Counted from the first letter of the stretch, positions 26,366-35,844 are shown. The stretch is DNA of 64,000 nucleotides from Rhizobium redzepovicii (GCF_019793435.1 NZ_JAILYH010000001.1:186001-250000); one strand, 5' to 3'. Translations and numbers: made by a program. Notes: generated by a model not told the origin, from the letters alone.

Positions 26366-27289
26366 ATGGAACGTTCGTTTTTAACGATTGCGGCCGGGGA
26401 GAATACTGAGGCAATCCGGGCGCTTTCGGCGCCGGCGCGGGTCGAGATGCTCAAGCTGCTCTGCGCTAAAGGGCCGATGAATATCAATGATATCGCGCAG
26501 GCGCTTTCCCTGCCGCAATCGACTGTCGCCACCGGCATTCAGATTTTGGAAGAGGCCGGCCTAGTCGAATCCCGGCTGGCCAAGGCGCGGAAGGGGAACC
26601 AGAAGATCTGCTCGGCGGTCTATAGCGAAATCCTGATCAGCTTCGAGGAAAGTGCGGCGCAACGGGCCAACAATATCATCGAAGTCGAGATGCCGGTGGG
26701 GCTCTACACCAGCTGCGATGTGCATGCGCCCTGCGGTCTTTGCTCCAGCGAAAGCGTCATCGGCCCTCTCGACGTTCCCGATTATTTCCTTGATCCACAG
26801 CGTATGCAGGCCGGGCTCGTGTGGTTCGGAAGGGGTTATGTCGAGTATAAATTCCCCAACAATGCCAAGGTCTTGAACAAGGATATCCGCGCTATCGAAT
26901 TCTCTTTGGAGCTGTCGTCGGAGGTGCCCGGCACCAATGCGGACTGGCCCTCCGACATCACGCTCTGGGTCAACGGCATGGCGATCGGCACCTGGACGTC
27001 TCCAGGCGATTACGGCGACAAGCGCGGCGCCTTCACGCCGGCCTGGTGGAAGCTCGAAGGCTCGCAATATGGGATGATGAAGACCTGGCGCATCTCGACG
27101 CGCGGGACCTTCATCGATGGCGTCGCCGCCTCGAATGTCACGCTCGCCGATCTGGCACTCGGCCAGCACTCTTCCATCCGGCTGCGCGTCGGCATCGCCG
27201 AAAATGCCGGCCATACCGGCGGCGTCAATATTTTCGGCCGCGGCTTCGGAAATCACGGCCGCGATATCATCATGCGGCTGCACGTGTGA
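26366..27289 (+). CDS. ArsR-like regulator with large C-terminal domain
   Basis: 307 residues. Residues about 15-85 are an ArsR-type winged helix (ALSAPARVEMLKLLCAKGPMN, then IAQALSLPQSTVATGIQILEEAGLV). The remaining 220 residues form a separate domain beginning with a Cys-rich linker (TSCDVHAPCGLCSS), followed by a beta-rich part (GLVWFGRGYVEYKFPNN, ITLWVNGMAIGTWTSPGDYGDKRG, NHGRDIIMRLHV) resembling a jelly-roll sugar-binding fold. This resembles the COG4189 type of predicted regulators that sit beside glycoside hydrolases. It probably controls the arabinofuranosidase/ABC operon downstream in response to an oligosaccharide. Confidence 0.75.
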   Translation: MERSFLTIAAGENTEAIRALSAPARVEMLKLLCAKGPMNINDIAQALSLPQSTVATGIQILEEAGLVESRLAKARKGNQKICSAVYSEILISFEESAAQRANNIIEVEMPVGLYTSCDVHAPCGLCSSESVIGPLDVPDYFLDPQRMQAGLVWFGRGYVEYKFPNNAKVLNKDIRAIEFSLELSSEVPGTNADWPSDITLWVNGMAIGTWTSPGDYGDKRGAFTPAWWKLEGSQYGMMKTWRISTRGTFIDGVAASNVTLADLALGQHSSIRLRVGIAENAGHTGGVNIFGRGFGNHGRDIIMRLHV

Positions 27290-27299
27290 TCAATCGATA

Positions 27300-27390
27300 T
27301 CGGAAATGCTGATTTAAAAATCACGCGATTTTCCGAGTTCTACGAAATAGAAAGTCTATTAACATTATGAAATTACGTGATATTTTCCGA
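27300..27390 (+). promoter_or_regulatory. AT-rich leader with repeated ATTTTCCGA boxes
   Basis: The 210-bp gap before abfA is AT-rich. ATTTTCCGA occurs twice in direct orientation (27328-27336 and 27382-27390), each after an ACG(C/T)GA, and a near-inverted TCGGAAAT lies at 27300-27307. They could be binding sites of the adjacent regulator. Confidence 0.35.
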
Positions 27391-27499
27391 AAATCAGATT
27401 AGTATGATAAAATCCGCAAGTTGGTTGACAGAACGACATTCCTGATATCAAGTTGGAGGCAAGAAAACAAAATTTCTGATACATAAACGGGAGGATCCG

Positions 27500-29008
27500 T
27501 TGAAGACCAATGTCGTTGCCCACCGCGATTTCCGCATCGCGACCATTGACGCCAGGCTCTACAGTTCATTTCTCGAGCATCTCGGCAGAGCGATCTACGG
27601 GGGCATCTATGAGCCCGGACATCCGACGGCCGACGAGGACGGATTCCGCCGCGACGTGCTCGATCTGGTGCGAGATCTCGACACGCCCTACTGCCGTTAT
27701 CCCGGCGGCAATTTCGTCTCCGCCTATAATTGGGAAGACGGCGTCGGCCCGCGTTCGGAGCGCCCGGTTCGCCTCGACCTGGCCTGGCGCACCCGCGAAG
27801 CCAATCAGATCGGCGTCAACGAATTCGTCGACTGGTGCAAGAAGGCCAATACCAAGCCGATGCTCGCCGTCAATCTCGGCTCGCGCGGCCTGGATGCGGC
27901 CCGTAATTTCCTCGAATATTGTAATCATCCGGGCGGCACCTATTATTCCGATCTGCGTCGCAAGCACGGCTGGACCAATCCGCACGACGTCAAATTGTGG
28001 TGCCTCGGCAATGAGATGGACGGCCCCTGGCAGGTCGGCCACAAGTCGGCCTATGAATATGGCCGGCTGGCGGACGAGACGGCCAAGGCCATGCGCGGCT
28101 TCGACAAGTCGCTGGAACTCGTGGTCTGCGGCTCGTCCAATTCCGATATGAAGACCTATCCCGATTGGGAGGCTCAAGTCCTCGAGCAGTGCTACGACAG
28201 CGCCGATCATATCTCGCTGCATATGTATTTCGCCAACCGCGAGAAGAATACGCTGAATTATCTCTCCCGCGCGACTAAGCTCGATCGGTATATCACCACG
28301 ATCGGCGGCGTAATCGACTATATCAAGGCAAAAAAGCGCTCGAAGAAGACGATCGGTATTTCCTTCGATGAATGGAACGTCTGGTACCATTCCAACCAGC
28401 AGGACAAGGAGATCCTGGCACGCGACGAGTGGCCGGATGCACCGCATCTGCTTGAGGACGTCTATAATTTCGAAGACGTGCTGCAGGTCGGCGGCATCCT
28501 GAACACCTTCATCCGCCGCTCCGACCGGGTGCGCATCGCCTGTATCGCCCAGCTCGTCAACGTCATCGCTCCGATCATGACCGACGACGGCGGTGCCGCC
28601 TGGCGCCAGACGATCTATTACCCCTTCTACTACGCTTCCCGATATGGCCGCGGCGCAGCGCTGCAGCTGGTCGTCGATGGCCCGACCTATGACAGCGACG
28701 AGGAGAACGACGTTCCCTATCTCGACGTCTCGGCGGTCCATTCCGAGGATGGCAAGACGCTGACCTTTTTTGCCGTCAACCGCCATCCGAACACGGCGCT
28801 CGATCTCGATGTGCGGCTGGAAGGTTTTGGGGCCGCGAGCGTCGTCGAGCAGGTGGAAATGACCCATAGCGATCTCGAAGCCGTCAACACGGCAGGGCGG
28901 CAAGATACGGTCGCGCCTGTCAAAGCCGACAGCGCCAAGATCGAGGACGGACGGTTGCGGGCGGCGCTGAAGCCGCTGTCCTACAACGTCATTCGGCTGT
29001 CGGTATGA
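27500..29008 (+). CDS. abfA: Alpha-N-arabinofuranosidase, GH51
   Basis: 502 residues, the normal size for GH51. It starts at TTG, supported by CGGGAGG a few bases upstream and by a family-like N-terminus. Catalytic residues: acid/base Glu172 in CLGNEMDG and nucleophile Glu291 in SFDEWNVW, with the FLEHLGRAIYGGIYEPG start and RYPGGNF motif. No signal peptide, so it is cytoplasmic and cleaves imported arabino-oligosaccharides to L-arabinose. The five transporter genes that follow probably import the substrate. Control is probably by the ArsR-like regulator upstream. Confidence 0.94.
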   Translation: MKTNVVAHRDFRIATIDARLYSSFLEHLGRAIYGGIYEPGHPTADEDGFRRDVLDLVRDLDTPYCRYPGGNFVSAYNWEDGVGPRSERPVRLDLAWRTREANQIGVNEFVDWCKKANTKPMLAVNLGSRGLDAARNFLEYCNHPGGTYYSDLRRKHGWTNPHDVKLWCLGNEMDGPWQVGHKSAYEYGRLADETAKAMRGFDKSLELVVCGSSNSDMKTYPDWEAQVLEQCYDSADHISLHMYFANREKNTLNYLSRATKLDRYITTIGGVIDYIKAKKRSKKTIGISFDEWNVWYHSNQQDKEILARDEWPDAPHLLEDVYNFEDVLQVGGILNTFIRRSDRVRIACIAQLVNVIAPIMTDDGGAAWRQTIYYPFYYASRYGRGAALQLVVDGPTYDSDEENDVPYLDVSAVHSEDGKTLTFFAVNRHPNTALDLDVRLEGFGAASVVEQVEMTHSDLEAVNTAGRQDTVAPVKADSAKIEDGRLRAALKPLSYNVIRLSV

Positions 29009-29202
29009 CAGCCGCCGCCGGGTAAGGCCCATTGGCCCCGGCTGAAGAGGTTCGGCTCGACTGCGAGGAGGCAGACGGCCGGAGGGATGGTTCGCTAGAG
29101 GCGGCCTGGACCTGAAGTCCCGACGTCTCTGCAAACCGACAACCGCGACGTGCCCATGCTGCCTTTGCGGCCGCCGTATCGTCGCTTTCTAGGGAGGAGT
29201 TC

Positions 29203-31107
29203 ATGCAACAGTTGAAGAGGCTCGCATTTGGCGTCGCGCTGGCCGCACTCGGCCTGACGGCGGCGGCCAAAGCCGATGACTATACCTCCTTGCCGCGCAA
29301 GGAGACGCTCATCGTCGAAAATCCGGAAGGGACGATCAAAAATCCCGGCTGGTTCAATATCTGGGTCAATGCCGGCGCCGGTGTCTCCACCGGTCTGCAG
29401 CAGCTGACCATGGATACGCTATGGTATATCGACCCCGAGCAAGGGCTTGGCGGCGCGACCTGGGACAATTCGCTGGCCGCCGACAAGCCGCAATATAATG
29501 CCGACTTTACCGAAATGACCGTGAAACTGCGCAAGGGGCTCTTCTGGAGCGACGGCGTCGAGTTCACGGCCGACGACGTGGTCTATACCGTCAAGACCCA
29601 GATGGATCATCCCGGCATGGTCTGGAGTGCTGCCTTCTCGGTGCAGGTGGCAAGCGTCGAGGCGACCGATCCTCAGACCGTGGTGTTCAAGCTGAAGAAG
29701 CCCAATTCGCGCTTCCACGCCCTTTTCACCGTTCGCTGGAACGGCGCATGGATCATGCCCAAGCATGTGTTCGAAAAGGTCGCCGATCCGCTTCGCTACG
29801 ATTTCGCCAATCCCGTCTCGCTCGGCGCCTACAAGCTCAAGGCCTACGACCCTCAGGGCAAGTGGTATACCTGGGAGAAGCGCGACGACTGGCAGAAGAC
29901 GTCGCTTGCCCGCTTCGGCGAGCCGGCCCCGAAATATGTGACTTACGTCGATCCCGGCCCGCCGGATAAACGCACCATCGCCCAGCTCGAGCACAATCTC
30001 GATATCATCCACGACAATACGCCGGAGGGCATGTTCACGCTGAAGGAGAAATCCAAGTCGATCGAGACCTGGTTCCCGGGCTTCCCCTTCGCCCATCCGG
30101 ATCCGACGCTGCCGGCTGTGATTTTCAATACCCAGGACCCGACCTTCAACAATCCCGACGTGCGCTGGGCGCTTGCCCTGCTGATCGACATCAAGGCCGT
30201 CGACATGGCGAGCTATCGCGGCACCGCGACGCTCTCGGCACTCGGTGTGCCGCCGACGGCGATCGCCATGAAAGACTATCAGGCGCCGATGCAGGATTGG
30301 CTGAAGGATTTCGAGATCGACACCGGCAAGCAGAAGATCAAGCCCTATGACCCGACGATCGGCCAGCAGGTCGCCGATCTCCTGCGCAAGCAGCCGAAGT
30401 TCAAGGACCAGATCCCGACCGATCCTGAGGCCATCAGCACGGCCTTCGGCTATGGCTGGTGGAAGCCGAACCCGCAGGCAGCCGCCGAGCTGCTTCAAAA
30501 GGCAGGCTTCAAGAAGAGCGGCGGCAAATGGATGACCCCTGATGGTCAGCCGTTCAGGATCCGGATGACCGTCGAGGGCGACACGCGCTCCGTCTTCACC
30601 CGGGCAGGCACGCTGATCGCCCAGCAATGGGCTGCCTTCGGCATCGATGCCAAGGCCGTGCCGACGACCAACCTCTGGCAGGTTGCACTGCAGCCTGGCG
30701 ATTTCCAGGTGGCGATTGCCTGGAGCGTCGAGACATGGGGCGGCGATCCCGACCTGTCGTTCTTCCTCGACAGCTGGCACTCGCAGTTCGTGGCCAAGAA
30801 GGGCGAGAACCAGCCGCCGCGCAACTGGCAGCGCTGGAGCAATCCGGAGCTCGACAAGATCATCGAGATCATCCGCGGCATCAGCGCCGACGATCCCAAG
30901 GGCATCGAGCTCGGCAAGGATTATCTGAAGCTGGTTGCCCGCGAAATGCCGACGATCCCGCTGATGTCCTATAACGTCTTCACCTCGATGGATACGACGT
31001 ATTGGACCGGTTATCCGACGATCAAGGACCCCTATACCGACCCGGTGCCGAACTGGGCCAACTCCAGGCTGATGATGGTCAAGCTGAAGCCGGCCCAACC
31101 GAAATAA
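29203..31107 (+). CDS. ABC transporter substrate-binding protein (family 5)
   Basis: 634 residues with a Sec signal peptide ending at AAKADD. It belongs to the SBP_bac_5 (DppA/OppA-like) family, as shown by the early TLWYIDPEQG, MTVKLRKGLFWSDGVEFTADDVVYT signature region and the NNPDVRWALALLIDIKAV segment. Although the family is named for peptides, many rhizobial members bind oligosaccharides, and the location after a GH51 gene suggests arabino-oligosaccharides. GGGAGGAG precedes the ATG. Two GC-rich hairpins follow it before the first permease gene. Confidence 0.88.
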   Translation: MQQLKRLAFGVALAALGLTAAAKADDYTSLPRKETLIVENPEGTIKNPGWFNIWVNAGAGVSTGLQQLTMDTLWYIDPEQGLGGATWDNSLAADKPQYNADFTEMTVKLRKGLFWSDGVEFTADDVVYTVKTQMDHPGMVWSAAFSVQVASVEATDPQTVVFKLKKPNSRFHALFTVRWNGAWIMPKHVFEKVADPLRYDFANPVSLGAYKLKAYDPQGKWYTWEKRDDWQKTSLARFGEPAPKYVTYVDPGPPDKRTIAQLEHNLDIIHDNTPEGMFTLKEKSKSIETWFPGFPFAHPDPTLPAVIFNTQDPTFNNPDVRWALALLIDIKAVDMASYRGTATLSALGVPPTAIAMKDYQAPMQDWLKDFEIDTGKQKIKPYDPTIGQQVADLLRKQPKFKDQIPTDPEAISTAFGYGWWKPNPQAAAELLQKAGFKKSGGKWMTPDGQPFRIRMTVEGDTRSVFTRAGTLIAQQWAAFGIDAKAVPTTNLWQVALQPGDFQVAIAWSVETWGGDPDLSFFLDSWHSQFVAKKGENQPPRNWQRWSNPELDKIIEIIRGISADDPKGIELGKDYLKLVAREMPTIPLMSYNVFTSMDTTYWTGYPTIKDPYTDPVPNWANSRLMMVKLKPAQPK

Positions 31108-31117
31108 TCCTCCCAAC

Positions 31118-31169
31118 GCCGGCGCTTTAGCCACGCGCCGGCTCCTTGTCGGCGGGCCCTGCCCGCCGA
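31118..31169 (+). other. Two intercistronic stem-loops after the substrate-binding gene
   Basis: GCCGGCGC / GCGCCGGC (31118-31125 with 31135-31142) and TCGGCGGGC / GCCCGCCGA (31149-31157 with 31161-31169) lie between the substrate-binding gene and the permease gene. No T-run follows. In other ABC operons such hairpins protect the upstream mRNA and limit downstream expression. Confidence 0.6.
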
Positions 31170-31226
31170 TCCTTTCCTTCGATCCTTTCCCGGCGATGAA
31201 GGGAACCAGAGAGGAACCACTGCCTT

Positions 31227-32231
31227 ATGACGCCCTATCTGATCTTTGTGCTGAAGCGGTTCGGTCAGTTTCTGCTCGTCGTCTTTCTTGGCGTCAGCAT
31301 CACCTTCTTCGTCACCCACCTGACCCCGATCGATCCAGTCGAAGAAAGCATAGGAGCCATCACCCAGATGGGGCAGTCCGATCCGAATGCGATCGAACTG
31401 ATGCGCCAGTCGCTGCGCGAGCTCTACGGCATGGAGGGCTCGATCTGGCAGCAATATCTGCACTTCTGGCTGCGGCTTGCGACCGGCGATCTCGGCCCTT
31501 CACTGTCGGCCTTTCCGACACCCGTTTCGACGATCATTCTGCGGTCCCTGCCCTGGACGATCGGGCTGATGACCGTCTCGACGCTGATCACCTTCGTGCT
31601 CGGCAATGCGCTCGGCGCGCTCGCCGGCTATTACCGGAAGAACATGGTGCTGAAGGCCGTCAGCCTCGTCTGCATCGCCCTGCTTCCCATTCCCTATTAT
31701 ATCCTGGCCTTCGTGCTGCTCATCCTGTTCGGCTATCTCTGGCCGGTGCTGCCGATCAATGGCGGCTACGAGATGAACGCCAATCTGGATCTCTCCTTCG
31801 CGCTGGTGCTCGATATCCTCGAACACTCGATCCTGCCGGCCCTGTCGCTGATCCTGGTGGGAGCCGGCAGCTGGCTGATCGGCATGCGGGCGCTAGTGTC
31901 CAACATCATCACCGATGATTACGTCGTCTTCGCCGAGCTCGGCGGCGTTCCGAAGCGGAAAATTCTTCGCTCCTACATCGCCCGCAACGCCATGGTGCCG
32001 CAATTCACCGGGCTTGCCATGTCGCTCGGGGCGATCTTCAACGGCACCGTCATCACCGAAATCGTCTTCGGCTATCCCGGCATCGGCAACCTGCTGATTT
32101 CGGCGGTGCATGCCGGCGATTACAGCCTGGTGCTCGGCCTCAGCGCCTTGTCGATCGTCGGCGTCGCCGCCGCCGTCTTCATCATCGACATTCTGAGCCC
32201 GCTGATCGACCCGCGCATCAAGGTGGAATAG
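31227..32231 (+). CDS. ABC transporter permease, DppB-like
   Basis: 334 residues with about six membrane spans. It opens with the short DppB-type segment (LIFVLKRFGQFLLVVFLGVSITFFV) and carries the inner-membrane permease EAA loop in the FAELGGVPKRKILRSYIARNAMVPQ region, which contacts the ATPases. Partner of the permease encoded 3 bp downstream. The usual PGDP motif after the first span is replaced by TPIDPVEE. Confidence 0.9.
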   Translation: MTPYLIFVLKRFGQFLLVVFLGVSITFFVTHLTPIDPVEESIGAITQMGQSDPNAIELMRQSLRELYGMEGSIWQQYLHFWLRLATGDLGPSLSAFPTPVSTIILRSLPWTIGLMTVSTLITFVLGNALGALAGYYRKNMVLKAVSLVCIALLPIPYYILAFVLLILFGYLWPVLPINGGYEMNANLDLSFALVLDILEHSILPALSLILVGAGSWLIGMRALVSNIITDDYVVFAELGGVPKRKILRSYIARNAMVPQFTGLAMSLGAIFNGTVITEIVFGYPGIGNLLISAVHAGDYSLVLGLSALSIVGVAAAVFIIDILSPLIDPRIKVE

Positions 32232-32234
32232 GCC

Positions 32235-33092
32235 ATGTTTACCATCATCCGCGACCTCGCACGTCAGAACCTGGAATTTCTCTGCGGCCTGCTGCTCTTT
32301 GCCGTCATCGTCGGGTTCATCATCCTGTCCTATTTCTCGCCCTACGCGCCGACGGACATCTATCTTCTGCCGCCCGACATGCCGCCCGACCGCGACTATT
32401 GGCTCGGCACGACATCGCGCGGACAGGACGTTTTCTGGCAGCTGACGACCGCCCTTCGCAACACCTTGTATTTCGGCATCGGCGTCGCCTTTCTCTCGCG
32501 CATCATCTCGCTGGTCGTCGGCCTCGTCGCCGGTTATGCCGGCGGCACGGTCGACCGGGTGCTGATGGCGATCAACGACAGCATCATGGTCATCCCGCAA
32601 TTTCCGCTGCTGATCCTGTTCTATTTCGTGCTGAAGGACAGCATGACCTGGACGGTGCTGATCGTCATCATGGCTTCGCTCGGCTGGTCCTACGATGCGC
32701 GCCTCATCCGCTCGGTGGCGATCGGCCTGAAGACCAGGCCGTTCACCACCCAGAGCGTCTATTCCGGCATGAGCATGCGCAAGATCCTGGTCGAGGAGCA
32801 CCTGCCCTATGTGCTGCCGATCGTCTTCGCCACCACGATGAACAACATGATCTGGTCGATCGGCATGGAGATCACCCTTTCGGTGCTCGGTTTCACCGAT
32901 ATCGAGACGCCGACCATGGGCATGATGATCTACTGGGCCAATGCGCATTCGGCGCTGATCGCCGGAATATGGTGGTGGGTGGCCGCCCCCGTCGCCGTCA
33001 TCGTCATTCTGTTCCTGGCGCTCTTCCTGCTGTCGATGTCGATGAACGAATACAATGATCCGCGCAGCCGGCTGAACCGGATGGGAAGTTAG
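32235..33092 (+). CDS. ABC transporter permease, DppC-like
   Basis: 285 residues, five to six membrane spans. Recognised by the YWLGTTSRGQDVFWQLTTALRNTL motif of DppC/OppC proteins after the first span and the coupling loop SVYSGMSMRKILVEEHLPYVLPI. Forms the heterodimeric channel with the preceding permease. Separated by 3 bp from the upstream gene and 1 bp from the ATPase gene, so the operon is tightly packed. Confidence 0.9.
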   Translation: MFTIIRDLARQNLEFLCGLLLFAVIVGFIILSYFSPYAPTDIYLLPPDMPPDRDYWLGTTSRGQDVFWQLTTALRNTLYFGIGVAFLSRIISLVVGLVAGYAGGTVDRVLMAINDSIMVIPQFPLLILFYFVLKDSMTWTVLIVIMASLGWSYDARLIRSVAIGLKTRPFTTQSVYSGMSMRKILVEEHLPYVLPIVFATTMNNMIWSIGMEITLSVLGFTDIETPTMGMMIYWANAHSALIAGIWWWVAAPVAVIVILFLALFLLSMSMNEYNDPRSRLNRMGS

Positions 33093-33093
33093 C

Positions 33094-34083
33094 ATGGACC
33101 CTTTGGTCGAAATCGAGAACCTGAAAGCCTATTACCGCGCCTTCCTTTTCGGCGTCGACCGCGAAGTGCGCGCCGTCGACGATATCAGCCTGACGATCGG
33201 CCGCGGCGAGGTCTATGGCGTTGCCGGGGAATCGAGCAGTGGCAAGACGACGCTGATCAAAACCATCGCCGGCGCCATCCGGCCGCCGCTCAGGGTCGTC
33301 TCGGGCAGCGTCAAATTCCATTTCGCCGGCGGCACGCAGGATATTTACGCGATGAAGCCGGAGGAGCGCATGGCGCTGCGCTGGAAGCATCTGTCCTATA
33401 TCATGCAGGGCTCGATGAACGTGCTCAATCCGGTGCGCCGGATCCGCCATTCCTTCACCGATTTCGCCTTTCGCCACATGGCTGTCAGCAAGCCGGTCTT
33501 CTTTGAGAAGGTCGCAACCCATCTGCAGCGGCTGAAGCTCGATCCGCATCTGCTCGACGCCTATCCCCACGAACTCTCAGGCGGCATGCGCCAGCGCATG
33601 ACCATTGCGCTCGCCACCATCCTGACGCCTGAATTCATCATCGCCGACGAACCGACCACTGCGCTCGACGTCATCGTTCAGCGTGACGTGCTGTCGATGA
33701 TCCGCGAAATCCAGCGCGAGATGGGTTCGTCCTTTCTGTTCGTCACCCATGATATGGGCGTTCACGCGACGGTTTCCGACCGCATCGGCATCGTTTATGC
33801 CGGGCGTCTGGTCGAGGAAGCGCCGACCGCCAAACTCTTCAGCAAGCCGCTGCATCCCTATACGCAGCATCTGGTCGGCAGCCTGCCGCGCATCGGCGAT
33901 GCGACAACTAGGCCGTCGCTGGAGGGGCGCCCGCCGAACCTCGCCATGCCGCCCGAAGGCTGCCGCTTTCACCCGCGCTGTCCGAAGCGGATGGACATCT
34001 GCTCGCAAAAGGTGCCGCCGCTCGTCACCGTCGAGCCGGGGCGTCGCGTCGCCTGTTTTGCAGTTACGGGAGATCAGGTTTGA
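33094..34083 (+). CDS. ABC transporter ATP-binding protein, DppD-like
   Basis: 329 residues. Walker A is GESSSGKTTL, the signature LSGGMRQRM, Walker [12 protein letters not shown] and the H-loop VTHDMG. The C-terminal oligopeptide-type extension contains the Cys cluster CRFHPRCPKRMDIC near residues 290-310, typical of DppD/OppD proteins, where it may hold an Fe-S cluster. Walker A has Ser where Gly is usual (GESSSGKT rather than GESGSGKS), a mild variant unlikely to abolish ATP binding. Overlaps the next gene by 4 bp. Confidence 0.92.
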   Translation: MDPLVEIENLKAYYRAFLFGVDREVRAVDDISLTIGRGEVYGVAGESSSGKTTLIKTIAGAIRPPLRVVSGSVKFHFAGGTQDIYAMKPEERMALRWKHLSYIMQGSMNVLNPVRRIRHSFTDFAFRHMAVSKPVFFEKVATHLQRLKLDPHLLDAYPHELSGGMRQRMTIALATILTPEFIIADEPTTALDVIVQRDVLSMIREIQREMGSSFLFVTHDMGVHATVSDRIGIVYAGRLVEEAPTAKLFSKPLHPYTQHLVGSLPRIGDATTRPSLEGRPPNLAMPPEGCRFHPRCPKRMDICSQKVPPLVTVEPGRRVACFAVTGDQV

Positions 34084-34892
34084 CCGCTCTGCTTCACCTC
34101 TCGCATGTCACCAAAGTCTATCGCCAGGGCGGCATGCTCGGCCGGCGCCTGATCACCGCGGTCAAGGATGTCAGCTTCGAAGTTGGGGAGGAGCCGGAGA
34201 TCCTGTCGATCGTCGGCGAATCCGGCTCGGGCAAATCGACGATCGCCGCGATGATCCTCGGGCAGACCGCACCGACGGAAGGGCGGCTGGAATTCTCCGG
34301 CAAAACCGTCTCGATCCATAGCCGCTCCGAACGCAAGGCCTTCATGAAGGAGGTCCAGCCGGTTCTGCAAAACCCATTCGAAGCCTTCAATCCGCTGAAG
34401 CGGGTCGACCGTTACCTGTTCGAAACGGCCCGCAATCTGTCGGGCCCGGGAAAACGCATAGACCGGAAAGAAGCCGAGCGCATGGCCGATGCGGCGCTTA
34501 CGCATGTCGGCCTCACCCTCGAAGAAGTGAAAGGCCGTTTCCCCCACGAACTCTCCGGCGGCCAGCTCCAGCGCGTCGCCATCGCCCGCGCGCTGATTCC
34601 GCAGCCGCGCCTGCTGGTCGCCGACGAACCGGTCTCGATGGTCGACGCATCGCTGCGCATGGCGATCGTCAACCTCTTCGGCCGGCTGAAAAACGAACTC
34701 GGCCTGTCGATCATCTACATCACCCATGATCTCGCCACCGCCTACTACGTCAGCGACAACATCATCATCATGCGCAAGGGCGAGATCGTCGAACGCGGAC
34801 CGGCCCGCCCCGTGCTGGATAATCCGCAGCATCCCTATTCGCGCGCGCTCAAGGAGGCGGTGCTGGCGGCGGATTTCAGCCCGGCGATGTAG
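34080..34892 (+). CDS. ABC transporter ATP-binding protein, DppF-like
   Basis: 270 residues, starting at a TTG that overlaps the preceding stop (TTGA). Walker A is GESGSGKST, the Q-loop VLQNPFEAFNP, the signature LSGGQLQRV, Walker B LVADEPVSMVD and the H-loop ITHDLA. It is shorter than typical DppF (about 320 aa) because it lacks the C-terminal extension. The last 31 bp of its coding sequence are part of a 53-bp direct repeat whose second copy lies 983 bp downstream. Confidence 0.9.
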   Translation: MTALLHLSHVTKVYRQGGMLGRRLITAVKDVSFEVGEEPEILSIVGESGSGKSTIAAMILGQTAPTEGRLEFSGKTVSIHSRSERKAFMKEVQPVLQNPFEAFNPLKRVDRYLFETARNLSGPGKRIDRKEAERMADAALTHVGLTLEEVKGRFPHELSGGQLQRVAIARALIPQPRLLVADEPVSMVDASLRMAIVNLFGRLKNELGLSIIYITHDLATAYYVSDNIIIMRKGEIVERGPARPVLDNPQHPYSRALKEAVLAADFSPAM

Positions 34893-34914
34893 GCTCATCC
34901 CACGGCGCCTTGGT
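34862..34914. repeat. 53-bp direct repeat, copy 1
   Basis: Covers the 3' end and stop codon of the DppF-like gene and, read on the - strand, a C-terminal TKAPWDEP coding tail of a TacA-type antitoxin. Differs from copy 2 (35845-35897) at three positions. One difference turns the TAG stop of copy 1 into CAG in copy 2. Confidence 0.9.
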
Positions 34915-34961
34915 GTAGGCATGACCTGTTCGGGGCGTTTTCTATAATTCCATGGCAACCG

Positions 34962-35774
34962 CTAACGATTAAGCTCGTCGAAAAAAGCAACGATTGGCTC
35001 ACAATCAGCGCGAAGAAGAGCGAGTCCGCTTATCGCACGCTCGGAAACGGGGACGAAGCTCTGGGCGAAGTAGGACCAGTTGTAGAACTGGTCCCCACCA
35101 CCCTGCCTGACCACGAGCACTGCGTGAAACGCGAACTGGTAGTCGGTGGAACCGCCGCCGTTTGTAAACGGTGTCTGCATCCTCAAACCCGCCAATTCAG
35201 TCCATCGGCTGACTGCCTTGTACCGCCCGAGATAATCCTTGGGCACCTGCACGCAATAGGGATGTGAACCGGCGACCGCGAGTGCACGCCATTCCACAAT
35301 CTTGATGTTGAGGACCGACCAAAGAAATAGGCCGGCAATAGGCCCAGCAACCGACGATATCACCACCATATGCAGCAGTTTGACCGCCCGCGCGCTATCG
35401 ATCCTGCCTGGCGCGAGCGCAAGGATCGGCAGATCGACCAGGCCCGCCAGCAATACAAACAACCAGATGGCGGGACTAAACTGATCCGTCACCCATACCA
35501 TTAGAGCAACAACCAGATTCATCCCGAAGTGCACAGCGACGGCTCGCCTCATTAAGCGAGAAGCCGGTTGATCCAGAATAAGGGCACCGACCGAAATGGC
35601 AAAAGCCACAAGCGGACCCGAAAACCACAACAGACACATAAGGACAGTGGTGAGGTCCCAATCGTAGTAGGCGATCGGGTGGACTGACCAGAGAAAAATC
35701 CCTGCCATCAAGGAGCACCAGCCGCAGAGCAGGATTAGGCGGAATACCGGCAATGGTCTCGAAGGTGCCGACAC
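34962..35774 (-). CDS. Multi-span membrane protein of unknown function
   Basis: 270 residues. Five to six hydrophobic segments occupy about residues 10-165 (LILLCGWCSLMAGIFLW, VLMCLLWFSGPLVAF and others), followed by a soluble C-terminal domain of about 100 residues with YCVQVPKDYLGRY, TDYQFAFHAVLVV and a final CEPIVAFFDELN. I do not recognise a family. Codon use is less GC-biased than the neighbours and the gene lies between two copies of a 53-bp direct repeat, so it may have arrived by insertion. Confidence 0.6.
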   Translation of the reverse strand: MSAPSRPLPVFRLILLCGWCSLMAGIFLWSVHPIAYYDWDLTTVLMCLLWFSGPLVAFAISVGALILDQPASRLMRRAVAVHFGMNLVVALMVWVTDQFSPAIWLFVLLAGLVDLPILALAPGRIDSARAVKLLHMVVISSVAGPIAGLFLWSVLNIKIVEWRALAVAGSHPYCVQVPKDYLGRYKAVSRWTELAGLRMQTPFTNGGGSTDYQFAFHAVLVVRQGGGDQFYNWSYFAQSFVPVSERAISGLALLRADCEPIVAFFDELNR

Positions 35775-35844
35775 GGAGGACGCGGTGATATTTCTTTGAT
35801 CGGATTTTTCATTTGCGATTTCGAACGTCAGAAGGGACGTCGCG

